Assembly (NCBI GenBank): GCA_009746045.1
Contig: RPFO01000175.1
Span: 2,601,634-2,665,633 of the forward strand
DNA: 64,000 bases
Direction: 5' to 3'
From: Mesostigma viride
Taxonomy: Eukaryota > Streptophyta > Mesostigmatophyceae > Mesostigmatales > Mesostigmataceae
The position numbers were made by a program, and so were the translations under genes. Shown here one piece after another: positions 39,801-51,016 of the stretch (the stretch's first letter is position 1; each line of letters starts with the position of its first letter). Below the pieces are notes generated by a model that searched no databases, was not told where the DNA came from, and was given only the letters and a program-made list of their open reading frames with translations.

Positions 39801-42800
39801 GAGCGAAACAGGGGAGTGAGTTGGGGGCAGGGCGACGCGGGGAAGTGAGTTTGGGGCCGGGGGGACCAGGGCTGGTCTGGAGCACGGTGCCCCAAGGAGC
39901 AAGGCAGCGATCTTGCTGCCATCGACTTCGCATTTCGCAAACTTATAGTGACTTGTGGAATGGAGAAAGCTACTGGTACACGCCAGGCATCGCTCTCGAT
40001 TGGCCCTCATCGGCAGCTGCCTAACCCTAAATCTGTTTGCCCTGACCAACTACAACATGACCTACCCCCCCCCCCCCTGCAAACAAGGGGCAAGCTACAA
40101 AAAGTGGTCAGGCGCTTTCTGGGAATCCTTGATGGACTCTGCCATCATCGACCCTGCCAACCTCGTGCAAACCGCCGTAGTGAGGCGAAGGGGCGATCGC
40201 TTTTCTCGACAACTGGCAGCCGTCCGTCCTCCAAAATCCAGGATGACCGTCCTGGGAAAATTAACGGAATACTGGCAACCTAGTATCGGCGTTGGTGCGT
40301 CTCCAAAGGGTGAGGATGCCGTCCTTTCCGTGGCAGGGCAGCACGGGCTGGTGAAGCGGGCCATGTCATGCCTCTATAATGCCAAGGGCACCGCTGTTGC
40401 ACTGTGACCAGTTACATAATCATCATCAACGCTTGCCCCTGAGCCTGATGTGACCAGTGCATGGATAGCGCAAGATGCTGCAATGATGACAACAATGAAG
40501 GTGTTGAAAATAGTAATGACAATGATTAGAACGATTATGACGTCAGATCACAATGTGGCATCACAAGGCATGCACCCCTCACCTTTCCCAAATACACGCC
40601 AGCCTCTGTCAAAACTTCATTGCCGATCTGCGGAGACGCGTCACGGCCAGGGCACGTGGGCGGCAGGGTAGATTCATGAAACAGAAGCACATCAGGCAAG
40701 CGCTACAAACATACGGAAAGTGCTTCATACAATCACCCTAGATAAACTTTCGATGGGTTCAAAAGCATGACCACTGGCGACATCCATCTGAGTAGGCTAA
40801 CTGGTCCCTCATGTAAAGCATGTCCTTTAAGTAAGCCGTTTGTAAGTGCTGTGTTGTGTCTTTCACACACGGGGTGGCTTGCTGTGTGACGCACGTAATG
40901 CGATAAAGTCACCAAAGATAACATCAGTAAATTAGGTGGCGTTCCTCGTAATTTCCTTTCCATTTCCCTCACTTGTGGGGTGAAAGTGGCAAAATGAATT
41001 TGCCAAAATGCCGAGAAAAGAAAACGGAATTGACGAAATGCCTCAGACGGAAAAACAAAGAACACAAAAATTGCATGGGCAAGATTTTAACGGGAGATGT
41101 ACTAATCTACCAGCGGCCAGCACGCATGACAAGGGGAGATATTGATGTAGCCAGCACCTACACCGTATCCCCTGCGAATGACACAACAATACACAAATTT
41201 CACAGCATTGACAAGATCATTCCCTGAAGTGCTTGGCCTGCACATCTTCATCTTCTCCTCCTGATGGTAGTAGCATCATGAATAATCTACTACAATAGGG
41301 TGTCAATAAGGTGGCACCGGCTATTTTCATCAATCTACTCACGAGCGCGTTGATCAAGCCCGTACAAGGGCTGCTATAGGCATACCATGGACAATAACTA
41401 CATATAGTACACCACGGTGCACCCACCAGCGCGTTGAGCCCATAGAGGTTCATCTCCTCCTCGATCACGTCCTCATCGTGCACCAGGACGACGTCGCCGA
41501 CCTGGTGGCATTAGGGGCGATGGGCCAGATGATAACAGGGGTGAAGGGCCGGGCAAATAGCAATAGGGGTCATGGGTCAGATGATAACTAGGGTAAAGGG
41601 CCGGGCAGTAGCAATAGCGAGGATGGGCCAGACACAAACAGGGGTGAAGGGCCGGGCAATAGGGGCCATGGGCCAGGCAGCAAGTAGGGATATGGCCCAC
41701 ACAGCATATGGACGATGTCGCCAACTGGTGGCATCAGGGGCCATGGGCCAGAAAATGATAGGCATGATCGGCCAGTTGATAGCAGGGGTGATGGGCCAGG
41801 TGATGATTAGGGATGAAGGGGCCAGACAAAAGTAGAATTATGATAGCAGGGGTGATGGGCCAGGTGATGATTAGGGATGAAGGGGCCAGACAAAAGTAGA
41901 CTTATGATAGCAGGGGTGATGGGCCAGGTGATGATTAGGGATGAAGGGGCCAGACAAAAGTAGAATTATGGACCTTTGGCCTTGCCCCATATTAGATAGA
42001 TGTCCATTTGACACGATTGACGTGGATCTGGTAGATAGGTGGGTCTGGTAGATAGGTGGCTCTGGTAGATAGGTGGGTCTGGTAGATAGGTGGATCTGGT
42101 AGATAGGTGGGTCTGGTAGATAGGTGGGTCTGGTAGATAGGTGGATCTGGTAGATAGGTGGGTCTGGTAGATAGGTGGATCTGGTAGATAGGTGGGTCTG
42201 GTAGATAGGTGGATCCGGTAGACAGATGGATCTGGTAGATGGGTGGATCCGGTAGATAGGTGGATCTGGTAGATAGGTGGGTCTGGTAGATAGGTGGATC
42301 TGGTAGATAGGTGGGTCTGGTAGATAGGTGGATCTGGTAGATAGGTGGGTCTGGTAGATAGGTGGGTCTGGTAGATAGGTGGGTCTGGTAGATAGGTGGA
42401 TCTGGTAGATAGGTGGGTCTGGTAGATAGGTGGATCTGGTAGATAGGTGGGTCTGGTAGATAGGTGGGTCTGGTAGATAGGTGGGTCTGGTAGATAGGTG
42501 GATCTGGTGGGATCTTGGCAGGCCAGGCAGCGCTCACCACCCTGGGCCAGGCAGCGAAGGGGGTTGGCTTGCGATAATCTTAATCTTGGTCGTGACCGTG
42601 GGCCAGGCAACAAATTTGAAAACAAGGGCCAATCAAGGACCATAGCGTAGCGCAGGCAAACCAGACACTGCACAGTGCATAAAACATCCCAGTGATCAGG
42701 ATACTATCATCCAGCTACGAACAGGCACCTCGTTGCAGCTCACCCGCCATCTGGGACAAGAAGCGATCAGTTCTGACGGGTGTTGAACGAACAACTTGTA

Positions 42801-45127
42801 GTTAGCCAATATCGGCACAGCGCACTTGTGCGACTTCTCCGAAAAGGATGGTGTGCATGACCTCAACCTGATAGTTACTGTGAAAATTATTGGTACCATA
42901 CTGGATTCGAACTCAAGACCTCTAGCACGATTTGTCGACGATGACCCCATGATGTCTGGTATAGACCCTGCGGCTTGGCAAAATGCGCTCTTCCTTCCCC
43001 ATGAGTATCGGCGTCTGCCTCCCGGCAAGCCCGGGATGTGAACCGCAGCAACTGGTCTTGATATCATCCCACAGCAAATGTTATTGATTCCTCCGCTCAC
43101 CTGCCGCAAGCTGCTCAGCAAGATGCACTCCTCCTCCCCAAACAGTAGACTGGGCCGGATGTCCAGCGCCACCACCTCCCACTGCCCTCGGTGAGTTGGC
43201 ATTGGTTCAAAGGTTTGTAGTTGGTTCGGGTGTCCCCAAAACGTTGTCATTTGTCAAGGGTTTCAGTAATTGAAAAAGGAAGCCAATCGTTTCCACGGTT
43301 CATGGCATTGCAGGAAATGGGCCGTGGGGACAAAGGTGGGGGCGAGAATAATCATAAGGCAGGGCAGCCTCCCCCCCCCCCCCTCCACCAAGCTAAAAAA
43401 AAAAAAGAAAAAAGACAGCAACATCAAAAAGTCAGGTGCCAAGTCAGGACGAGGGACGGATGACCGTGACAACCTGATTGACGGATGACAACAATATCTT
43501 GAGGGAGTTAGCCAGTCCGTTCGGTAATCAAGGCGGATCATCCAAGGATTATACTGCTGCCCCCGGTAACGGGATCCAACATTTTCAGGATCCAACGCCG
43601 GCATCCGCACCGAGAAACCTCAGCGTGAAGCTACGATGAATTCATGACACTGTATGCCTAGAGCAGCATAGCGTTGCCGGCAGAACCCGCAAAAAATTTT
43701 AATGAACAGAATAACATGTTAACCACATTGTACAGCGATTACACAGGCTAGGCTTGCCAGCAGTAACGACAGATGCTCACCCAATCCTTCCCCCTCCCCA
43801 ATCTCTCCCCTTCCCCTCCTTTTCCCCTCCTTTTCCCCTCATTCCCCCCTCCTTCCCCCCCCTCCTTTCCGGTCTCCTTCCCCCCCCTTTCCCCCTTCCT
43901 TTCCCCCTTCCTTTCCCGCCTCCTTTCCCCCTGCTTTCCCCCTGCTTCCCCCCTGATTTCGACGCCCATGCAAGCGAATCACGCGCTCAGCTACCCACTG
44001 CTCCCCCCTCCCCTTCCTCTTCCCCGCTGCACTTGACCAACACAAACCATGTGCCCACGTACCCGCTGCGCTCGACCAACGCCAACCATGTGCCCACAGC
44101 ACGCACCTGCTGCGTGTCCACCCACATCTGGCTGACCACCCCGAGCACCACGCCTGTCGTGCGCGTGACCACCTGCTTCTTCACCAGCGCGTTGCGGGGG
44201 AGGATGACGGGCTCAGGAGAGCCCTGCTGGCCGCCGCCACGCCGATGGGACCCCGGCGCCTCCGCACCCGCCCCCCTTATGGACTGCTGCTGCTGCTGCT
44301 GCTGCTGCTCGGTGGCAACTCGCTGCCGGTCGCCGGCACGGCCCGTGGGCCAGGAACCGCTGGGAGAAGGGGCACTCGGCCTCCTGGCCGGCCTTGCAGG
44401 GGCCCCTGGGCCGACATCCCACGCCCGTTCCCCCTGCGCGTAGCTGTATTCGGTAGACGAGGGCATGTCTCGGTCGGGGTATCTGCCTGACGAGGTGTCC
44501 CAGGGCCCCATTCGGGCATAGGGGTCTTCATCGTCGAGCAAGGGTGGGCCCCTGGGTGGGGGCGGGGCTGAGCGAGGGCCTGAGCCACCCCAGGACGGGT
44601 CCGTGTTTGGCGAGTACGAGGCTGATGTCCTGACAGTGGTTTGACTTTCCAAGCGGCGGTCATGGCTTCGTCCGCGCCCACGAAGCAGCAGGACGGCGGA
44701 GCGCCAGCGTGAATGGGTAGCGAATGGCCTAGCGGGTTGTTTGGGCGCCACGTGGGAGATAGCGGCTGCAGTACGAGGCACTGCATGTAATTCGAAAGCA
44801 GATAAGACGCTATTGGCGTGCTGTAAGCAGGGACGTCGCAGGTTTACGATGAAATTACTAATCGCTTGTTTCACTTCGCGTCTCTAGACCACATCAAGGA
44901 AATTATGGGAGGAAAACGATGCCGCAACAATGTGCGTAGGACAGCCAAGGACACCTTGTCATAAGCACATCATGAATCGAACGATCGCCGGAGACATTGC
45001 CACCGGCCACCCGGGGCAAGTAGTACTTCCACGTCCGCTGCTTACAACGGGCGTCATCCTTACCTGCTATATTGACGCCTTGGGCTCCAACGACCCGCAA
45101 GTCAGCGAACGTTGTGGACAACGCCAT
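36826..45127 (-). CDS. PRC-barrel domain protein, probably plastid-targeted, multi-exon
   Basis: Minus-strand exons: 45064..45127 (ATG, tentative), 44107..44780, 43101..43181, 41427..41501, 39653..39742, 37895..37996 and 36826..37596 (stop). All junctions from 44107 onward are phase 0 with GT-AG signals. The exons read KKQVVTRTTGVVLGVVSQMW, WEVVALDIRPSLLFGEEE, VGDVVLVHDEDVIEEEMN, VRDYDFDPENGAIVNIVFDS and VSVGPDRIIVLEGTEMRL, the order and spacing of PRC-barrel proteins of cyanobacteria and plastids. A ~15-codon exon (the usual VVTxxG..IGK piece) is missing between 41427 and 39742. The N terminus (MALSTTFADLRVV..., Arg/Ser-rich) fits a transit peptide. A Gln-rich coiled coil (QQQQRQQQRQREMALQYEYE) and Gly-rich tail follow. 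A second candidate exon at about 37698-37737 (GALDRLEGIKLHAL) lacks a good donor. The function of this family is not well established. Confidence 0.75.
38200..38782. repeat. 24-bp minisatellite (GAAACAAACACAGCGAGCGACC) in a PRC-gene intron
   Basis: About 24 copies of 24-25 bp, differing only in the GGAAA/GGGAA/GGGGAA start. They lie in the intron between exons 39653-39742 and 37895-37996. Long frames on both strands are repeat artefacts. Confidence 0.95.
39190..39600. repeat. 7-bp repeat pair (GGCGACA)n then (CAGCCGC)n
   Basis: About 200 bp of GGCGACA-type heptamers (39190-39400) pass directly into about 200 bp of CAGCCGC/CAGCCAG heptamers (39400-39600), about 50 bp from the donor of the PRC exon at 39653. 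Confidence 0.95.
39955..40530 (+). CDS. Unknown ORF on the opposite strand of a PRC-gene intron
   Basis: A 150-codon frame (39955-40407) has coding-like composition from about 40085 (KKWSGAFWESLMDSAIIDPA, RFSRQLAAVRPPKSRMTVLG). After a gap a short acidic frame (DDNNEGVENSNDND, stop at about 40530) could be its next exon. No family was recognised. A decayed mobile-element gene is the simplest reading. The frame is weakly supported. Confidence 0.25.
41510..41966. repeat. Imperfect ~30-60 bp tandem repeats (GATGGGCCAGATGATA type)
   Basis: Degenerate GATGGGCCAG-based units at 41515-41780 lead into three near-identical ~61-bp copies (41775-41966, each with GTGATGGGCCAGGTGATGAT). They lie in the PRC-gene intron upstream (minus sense) of exon 41427-41501. 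Confidence 0.85.
42023..42513. repeat. 18-bp minisatellite (GGTCTGGTAGATAGGTGG)
   Basis: About 27 tandem 18-bp units with a T/A alternation (GGGTCTGG versus GGATCTGG). Position is in the PRC-gene intron between exons 43101-43181 and 41427-41501. Tyr/Pro-rich frames across it are artefacts. Confidence 0.95.
43784..43960. repeat. Polypyrimidine (C/T) tract, ~175 bp
   Basis: Plus strand almost entirely C and T (CCTTTTCCCCTCC-type units), purine on the transcribed minus strand. It lies in the PRC-gene intron after exon 44107-44780. Confidence 0.85.
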
Positions 45128-45691
45128 TTTCTATTATAGCAGCAGGGTAAGGCTACTTAAAACACTCATATTCCACGCCCTGCATTCAAGTTGCCTGCAA
45201 CGCGTGCCCTAACCTTGTCGGCAAACACTGTGGCAGCCATCATGAAAGCTCCTCATCAAATTAAGGGTAAGAGGGTTTCATTCAGAACGCTTAACTAGGA
45301 ATTCCGTGCTGTCATGTGCGCAAGCTGCCAAAACATTTGCACGAGTTGCATTGAGCACGAGGAAGTTGGGAAAAAAATTGTTCGGTGTTGTTGTGCCGAA
45401 GGTAGTATATGTAAGCCGGGAAAATTACATACGCGCAGGATACGCGGGGAATTGGAGCTCTGCCAGCGCCGGCAAAGTATTGACAACGTGCTCAAGCATA
45501 TTGCAGCCGTCCGAGGATTGCCACCCTCCAAGGACGGAAAATACAAAGGTGCGTCGGAATCTTGTCGATTCAGCAGACAGACAGCTTTCCAAAGCACCTG
45601 GGGCACCTTGGGAATTTGCCAACTCCCCCTGGTCACATAATGCTCCTTTCTAAACCTTTCACCTATCACACTACCCTCAGTGGGTAAGGGG
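45128..45691. other. Upstream region of the PRC gene; overlapping small ORFs
   Basis: Two overlapping plus-strand frames (45306-45653 and 45314-45640) are open. The second (MCASCQNICTSCIEHEEVGK...) is Cys-rich and plausible as a remnant exon, but nothing was identified. The remainder may hold the PRC promoter. Confidence 0.3.
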
Positions 45692-45872
45692 ATTTCTTAT
45701 TCCGGCGCCCAATGGCCTCCAGGACAGGCGCGCCGCGCCAGACTCGCCCGCCTTTGGGCTTTGGGCGTCTTGGAATTTGGCTTTGGGCGTCTTGGAAGTT
45801 GGCTTTGGGCGTTTGCTCTTTTGGCAGATTTCTACACTACACTGGTACTACGTAAAAAAGCACAGACTGGTG

Positions 45873-48543
45873 TCAATATTATAGGTCTTATTTTATTTTG
45901 GGATTTTGAAAAAGCATTCGACCGCATATGCTGGAAATACCTCGAGGCTATACTACACGGGCTTGGTTTTGGACCTAAACTTATTAAGGTCAGTCTAGGC
46001 ATGATCAAATCCCTCAGTCACTTGGCACCTACTAATTAATGGACATAAATCCCAAATAGGCCATAGCACACGCTCCCTCCCACAAGGCGACTGTCTCTCT
46101 CCCCTTCTCCTTTTGCTCGCTCACGCTGGCCTCTTCTTTCTTCATCAACAGGACAGCCGTATTCAAGGCTACCCCATCCCTCACCACACACGTGGTCTGT
46201 TTCAAACTGCCTACGCCGATGACACTACTAACATTTGCACCTCCTTGCGTGATGTTGATGCTGTGCTTGACAACATATCTACATACTGTACCGCCTCCCA
46301 ACAACGCTGCAACGTGCAAAAGTCCACGGGCTTGCATATTGGCAGAACAACCAACCCGACTCTCCAACCTACTAACCTGGCGGTGACATGGGTCCCGCCA
46401 GGAGGATACCACCTTTTGCATAACTGCCCTATCGGTCGGACAGCCGAAGGGAGGTTATTGGAAGTCAAAACCTTTCTATACGACGAATCACAACAACTGG
46501 GCAAACTTACTGGTGTACAACAGGTGGCCAACCGCTGGGCTGGCGTACACCGCCTCAGCCTCCGGGGCAAGGTCCTCGTCACGAACCAGCTGCTGTTCTC
46601 CAAGCTGCTGTACTTCGGTCAGGCCCACCCACCGGATGAACACACCGTGTCTCTTATTCAACGACTGGGGCATAACTTTGTTTGGAAAAAATCGAGCGAT
46701 CTCAGCCGCCAGGTACACGGATGGATCAGAGAGTCAATGTCTTTTATGCCGTGGCCTCTTGGAGGACTAGGCTTACACAATATGCAATGGCGTTTATGGT
46801 CTGTGTATGCCAAACAAGTTATCTCTGCCCACATTGGTGTCAACACACACCCTGGATGTCTTCTGGCACGTGTAACCCTCTCACGTCTTACTCATCACTC
46901 CAATGGTATTTCCTGGCACTCTGGAGCCGCACTGCTTACTGCTCGCCTCCCCTCCCCGAAGCTCACCAGAGGTCTTCCTTGGTACTGGGCTCGTATATGG
47001 CAAGGCTTTATGGCACTTAAACCCGACCGCCTATTATTCCCCACACTACGTGAGGAAGTTGCACGCCAACCCCTATTCTTTAATGATATATACCTCAACC
47101 CCCTTAATCGCCCCTTCGGATGCTTAAGTGGCCCTAACCCCTATGAAGGCTTCATAACATCCCCCCACCCTGTAACCACTATTCTCCACCTGTATATTCT
47201 CCACGGTGACTGCTACCGCCTCTTAACATATAACGAACTGGCTGCCTGGGTCCCCAATATGCCTACTTATGCTGCCTGGGCCGCGCTAGTACAAGCCATA
47301 CCCCCACGCTGGCACACACTCATGACTTCTCCCCGTGCCCCCTATAAAGCTGGTGAATGGTGCTGCTTTTGTCCATACAGCACGACCGCAACATGCTCGG
47401 GGAAGGTGATCGCAGAACTCCCCCTTGGAACCCTGCACGTTCAACTACTGGCGCCGCTGAGCGGCCACAATGGCTGTCTGGCTCAACTTACAACTGCAGT
47501 GGTGTTCCTCCCCACCCAGCTATGCCACCGGATTCGGGTTGTACCTTGGTCCCTTGAACAATCATGTGTATACCAACCCAACCCCAACCTTCCAGACGCT
47601 GCTATTATTTGGCTACATGTGGGATCAACTCGCCTGGACATGTTGTCATTGGATCCAGTGGAATTTGGCTGGGTGCTAAATCAGGGTGACAGCAGAATTG
47701 TAAAAGGCCTTTACGAGTACACGGCAGAGTGGGGCTACACAATGCTCCGGCATAAAAACCATCAATTCCACCCCGGACGGACACGCTGGGGCGCTACTGA
47801 GTGGCCTGGCCACACCTGGGTCCGCAACATCACCCTCGCCGCTGACCACCCGCTGATTGATCGCCGCGCGACCGACGTACAACACCTCTTGATGCACCGG
47901 TCCATCGGGGTAGGGGAGATCCTCCACCGGCGATTTCACCACCCTGCTACTTGTTTATGTACCAACCCCACTGAAACTGTGGAACACCGATTTTTATGGT
48001 GTAACCTCCAGGGAGTTTGGACCTGGTTGATTGGTTTATGGGCAGCCTGGACATCTGAGCCTATCATACCGGTGTCTACCCGCTCAATTATCTTTGGCAT
48101 CACTGGCACCCCTGGCCTTGAGCTCACCTTTTCACAACAAGCGTGGATATGGCTCCGCACATGCATGTTATATACAATCTGGACGGTGCGAAACGATGTG
48201 GTGTTCAATAGGCGCACAGTTTTCGACAAAGCTGGGGTTCTCTCACGCTTCATTTACCTATGGAACTCCGGCATGCGACGCTACTGGATGGTTGCAAATG
48301 AACAAAACAAAATCTGGGACCCTGGCGCGGACCAGGATAAGCCCAGCCCACTTGAGATCTTTCATGACCTCATGGGCAAAAACAGGATCTTTACCCACAT
48401 GCCCAATGACAACCCCTTAGAAGTCCAGTGGCTTCCGTGGTCTAGTAAGGCTCCGTTTTAGCCACTGACATCTTGATACCCTAGGCTTAGGAGGGATTAA
48501 CTACTGGCTATATTTGGAATAAACGTACACCTATTTACCTGGA
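45873..48543 (+). mobile_element. L1-type LINE (LINE-C), 5'-truncated, with 19-bp TSD
   Basis: It is flanked by AAAAAAGCACAGACTGGTG at 45854-45872 and 48544-48562. The uninterrupted counterpart in the other foldback arm (about 56800-56826, minus strand) has the site once, so the insertion happened after the arms were duplicated. The element starts inside the RT at motif A and ends just after GGAATAAACG with a short A run. Confidence 0.9.
46038..48461 (+). CDS. LINE-C ORF2, RT motif B to zinc-knuckle C terminus
   Basis: Open frame of about 807 codons from NGHKSQIGHSTRSLPQGDCL (motif B) through AYADDTTN (catalytic Asp pair), a thumb/connector region (LRGKVLVTNQLLFSKLLYFG) and a zf-RVT-like C-terminal module (CLCTNPTETVEHRFLWC) to a stop at 48461. 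Motif A (ILFWDFEKAFDRICW) lies just upstream in another frame (45880-46035), so one frameshift separates A from B. The endonuclease and ORF1 are absent. The zf-RVT module is typical of plant/algal L1 elements. The long intact frame suggests a recent insertion. Confidence 0.85.
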   Translation, partial: NGHKSQIGHSTRSLPQGDCLSPLLLLLAHAGLFFLHQQDSRIQGYPIPHHTRGLFQTAYADDTTNICTSLRDVDAVLDNISTYCTASQQRCNVQKSTGLHIGRTTNPTLQPTNLAVTWVPPGGYHLLHNCPIGRTAEGRLLEVKTFLYDESQQLGKLTGVQQVANRWAGVHRLSLRGKVLVTNQLLFSKLLYFGQAHPPDEHTVSLIQRLGHNFVWKKSSDLSRQVHGWIRESMSFMPWPLGGLGLHNMQWRLWSVYAKQVISAHIGVNTHPGCLLARVTLSRLTHHSNGISWHSGAALLTARLPSPKLTRGLPWYWARIWQGFMALKPDRLLFPTLREEVARQPLFFNDIYLNPLNRPFGCLSGPNPYEGFITSPHPVTTILHLYILHGDCYRLLTYNELAAWVPNMPTYAAWAALVQAIPPRWHTLMTSPRAPYKAGEWCCFCPYSTTATCSGKVIAELPLGTLHVQLLAPLSGHNGCLAQLTTAVVFLPTQLCHRIRVVPWSLEQSCVYQPNPNLPDAAIIWLHVGSTRLDMLSLDPVEFGWVLNQGDSRIVKGLYEYTAEWGYTMLRHKNHQFHPGRTRWGATEWPGHTWVRNITLAADHPLIDRRATDVQHLLMHRSIGVGEILHRRFHHPATCLCTNPTETVEHRFLWCNLQGVWTWLIGLWAAWTSEPIIPVSTRSIIFGITGTPGLELTFSQQAWIWLRTCMLYTIWTVRNDVVFNRRTVFDKAGVLSRFIYLWNSGMRRYWMVANEQNKIWDPGADQDKPSPLEIFHDLMGKNRIFTHMPNDNPLEVQWLPWSSKAPF

Positions 48544-49117
48544 AAAAAAGCACAGACTGGTGCGGCGTAACATTTTTAAACTTGGTAAAATTACCGCCGC
48601 ACAGCCAGCCAGAACTGGACAAGGTGATGGCCGCAAGTAGTCGTTGCTGGGCTATCGTATTTGTAGCATGGGGCGTTTCACCGAGTCTACGGTTAGCATG
48701 ATGGGGAGGATTCCTAACCTTCATTATGTGGGTTAAGTAGGGGTGCTCATAGTGGCCGGTTTCCCTCGCTTCCTTGTAAACCAGGCTCTGCGTCAAGATC
48801 ACAGACGACCGGGTAAGTAGTTGTTCCAGTCTGTTCTAGTTTGTATGACGCCTGCTATTAGGCGTTCTTGTTATTGTCGTTCATCATCGCCGTGACCGTC
48901 GTGGCCAGCAGCGTGCTTTTTTTACATACCGGATGGTGTCGACTTGTTTATTGATAGCGCATTGGTGAATATCGCTGCATGGAGGAATATCGGCTACAAC
49001 CCGCGGGAAAGTGCTGGCTCCAATGTTCTTTTTGTATGCAGGATGACGGCACTGCCAAGCCGGAGACGAATATGACGCTCGTTATAATGCCAGTCATTCA
49101 GACCGACTGCGCGACTG

Positions 49118-50150
49118 GTTGTGGGATACACGTTCCTGGTTGTGGGATGTGTTCCTTGTTGTGGGATACTTGTTCCTGGTTGTGGGATGCACGTTCCTGG
49201 TTGTAGGATACTTGTTCCTGGTTGTGGGATACACGTTCCTGGTTGTGGGATGTGTTCCTTGTTGTGGGATACTTGTTCCTGGTTGTGGAATGCACGTTCC
49301 TGGTTGTAGGATACTTGTTCCTGGTTGTGGGATAGCAGTTCTTGGTTGTGGGATGTGTTCCTGGTTGTGGGATGCACGTTCCATGTGTTGCTGGTTGTAG
49401 GATACTTGTTCCTGGTTGTGGGATAGCAGTTCTTGGTTGTGGGATGTGTTCCTGGTTGTGGGATGCACGTTCCATGTGTTGCTGGTTGTGGGATACTTGT
49501 TCCTGGTTGTGGGATAGTCGTTCCTGGTTGTGGGATAGTCGTTCCTGGTTGTGGGATACTTGTTCGTGGTGGTGGGAAACACGTTCCTGGTTGTGGGATA
49601 CTTGTTCCTGGTTGTGGGATAGTCGTTCCTGGTTGTGGGAAACACGTTCCTGGTTGTGGGAAACACGTTCCTGGTTGTGGGATACTTGTTCCTGGTTGTA
49701 GGATACTTGTTCCTGGTTGTGGGAAACACGTTCCTGGTTGTGGGAAACACGTTCCTGGTTGTGGGAAACACGTTCCTGGTTGTGGGATACTTGTTCCTGG
49801 TTGTGGGATACTTGTTCCTGGTTGTGGGAAACACGTTCCTGGTTGTGGGATACTTGTTCCTGGTTGTGGGAAACACGTTCCTGGTTGTGGGATACTTGTT
49901 CCTGGTTGTGGGAAACACGTTCCTTGTTGTGGGATACTTGTTCATGGTTGTGGAATGCACGTTCCTGGTTGTGGGATACTTGTTCCTGGTTGTGGGAAAC
50001 ACGTTCCTGGTTGTGGGAAACACGTTCCTGGTTGTGGGAAACACGTTCCTGGTTGTGGGATAGTCGTTCCTGGTTGTGGGATACACGTTCCTTGTTGTGG
50101 GAAACACGTTCCAGGTTGTGGGATAGTCGAGCCTAGTTGTGGGATGTGTT
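49118..50150 (+). repeat. Left-arm 21-bp repeat array (GTTGTGGGA-core-GTTCCTG)
   Basis: About 49 head-to-tail units. The constant parts GTTGTGGGA and GTTCCTG surround a short variable core drawn from a small set (TACAC, TACTT, AACAC, TAGTC, TGCAC, TAGCA). 19-bp units (GGGATGTGTTCCTG) also occur. Cys/Gly/Val- and Thr/Asn-rich frames are artefacts of a 21-bp (7-codon) period. Confidence 0.95.
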
Positions 50151-50259
50151 CCTGGTCCAAATATAAAGGGGCACGGGAATTAGCGATAGCAGAGGGGGCT
50201 CGGGAATAACGTTAGCAGAGGGGCAAGGGCACTAACGTTAGCAGAGGGGGTTGACACTA

Positions 50260-50842
50260 TACGTACCAACTTGATTATTTGGGTGGTTATGCCCTTTCAT
50301 ACGGCTTCACGATGCATGGCTTTACATTTCCCTTCCTTATTTAAGTGAATGACATGGGGAGACATGCTGTAGGACTTGGTGCACTTTGCCTGAGCAAGGT
50401 GTGACAATTAATTCACCGCTATAAATGTGAATGGACCAAGTTCGTCGAAACGGGGAAATAACGTTACTTGATACTAGATTTAGGGAGGTCCTGTGTTCGT
50501 AACTTGCTGGTAGCTACTGTGGTTTCTCATTTTCGGTGTTGTCCGTGGAATCTCATATTTGGGCAGCTAGCCCCATGCACGTTGAGCGCTTACTGACAAC
50601 AATACAAGATTTAGACGCGTAGGGGGGCAAGAATCAATTGTGCGTCGGCACGGTAGCTTGCATCATTCACGATTTGTGCGTTTTAATCGAAGGGCATCTA
50701 CTTAGTTCGGCAGAGCAACGGGGGTTGTTTAGTTAGTAGTTAGTTAGTACTTACTTAGTTAAAATAGTTAGTCAGTTAGTTAGCTAGTGAGCTAGTTAGA
50801 ACTTGATAGGTAGGTCAGGTAGGTAGGTAATTAATTAATTAA
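50260..50842. other. Foldback loop, unidentified DNA with (TTAG)n stretch
   Basis: No coding frame stands out. A degenerate TTAG/TAGG tetranucleotide region (50728-50828) ends in a (TTAA)n tract. Confidence 0.5.
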
Positions 50843-51016
50843 TTAATTTGACTCGTGCTCCCGTTGGGGAGTCACGGAGCCCGAACTGCCTTTCATCCCT
50901 TTGTTTGCACAACAGGAAGGAAGGTCAGAGACCCCCTTTCTCCTTCATGCTAGAGGCATGCCACAGCTGCGTGACTCCCAAACGGGAGCACGAGTCTAAT
51001 TAATTAATTAATTAAT
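50828..51016. repeat. Pair of inverted retroelement tails with (TTAA)n
   Basis: A tail sequence (GTGACTCCC..AACGGGAGC then ACGAGTC and (TTAA)n) appears in minus orientation at 50828-50871 and in plus orientation at about 50966-51014. The plus copy is flanked by ATGCCACAGCTGC (50953-50965 and just after the tail), a 13-bp TSD around an insertion of only about 50 bp. Confidence 0.6.

Noticed and set aside
49094-50209. CRISPR-like appearance of regularly spaced repeats
   Set aside because: The unit is only 21 bp with a short core from a tiny fixed set, no unique spacers and no cas genes, in a eukaryotic context. It is a minisatellite.
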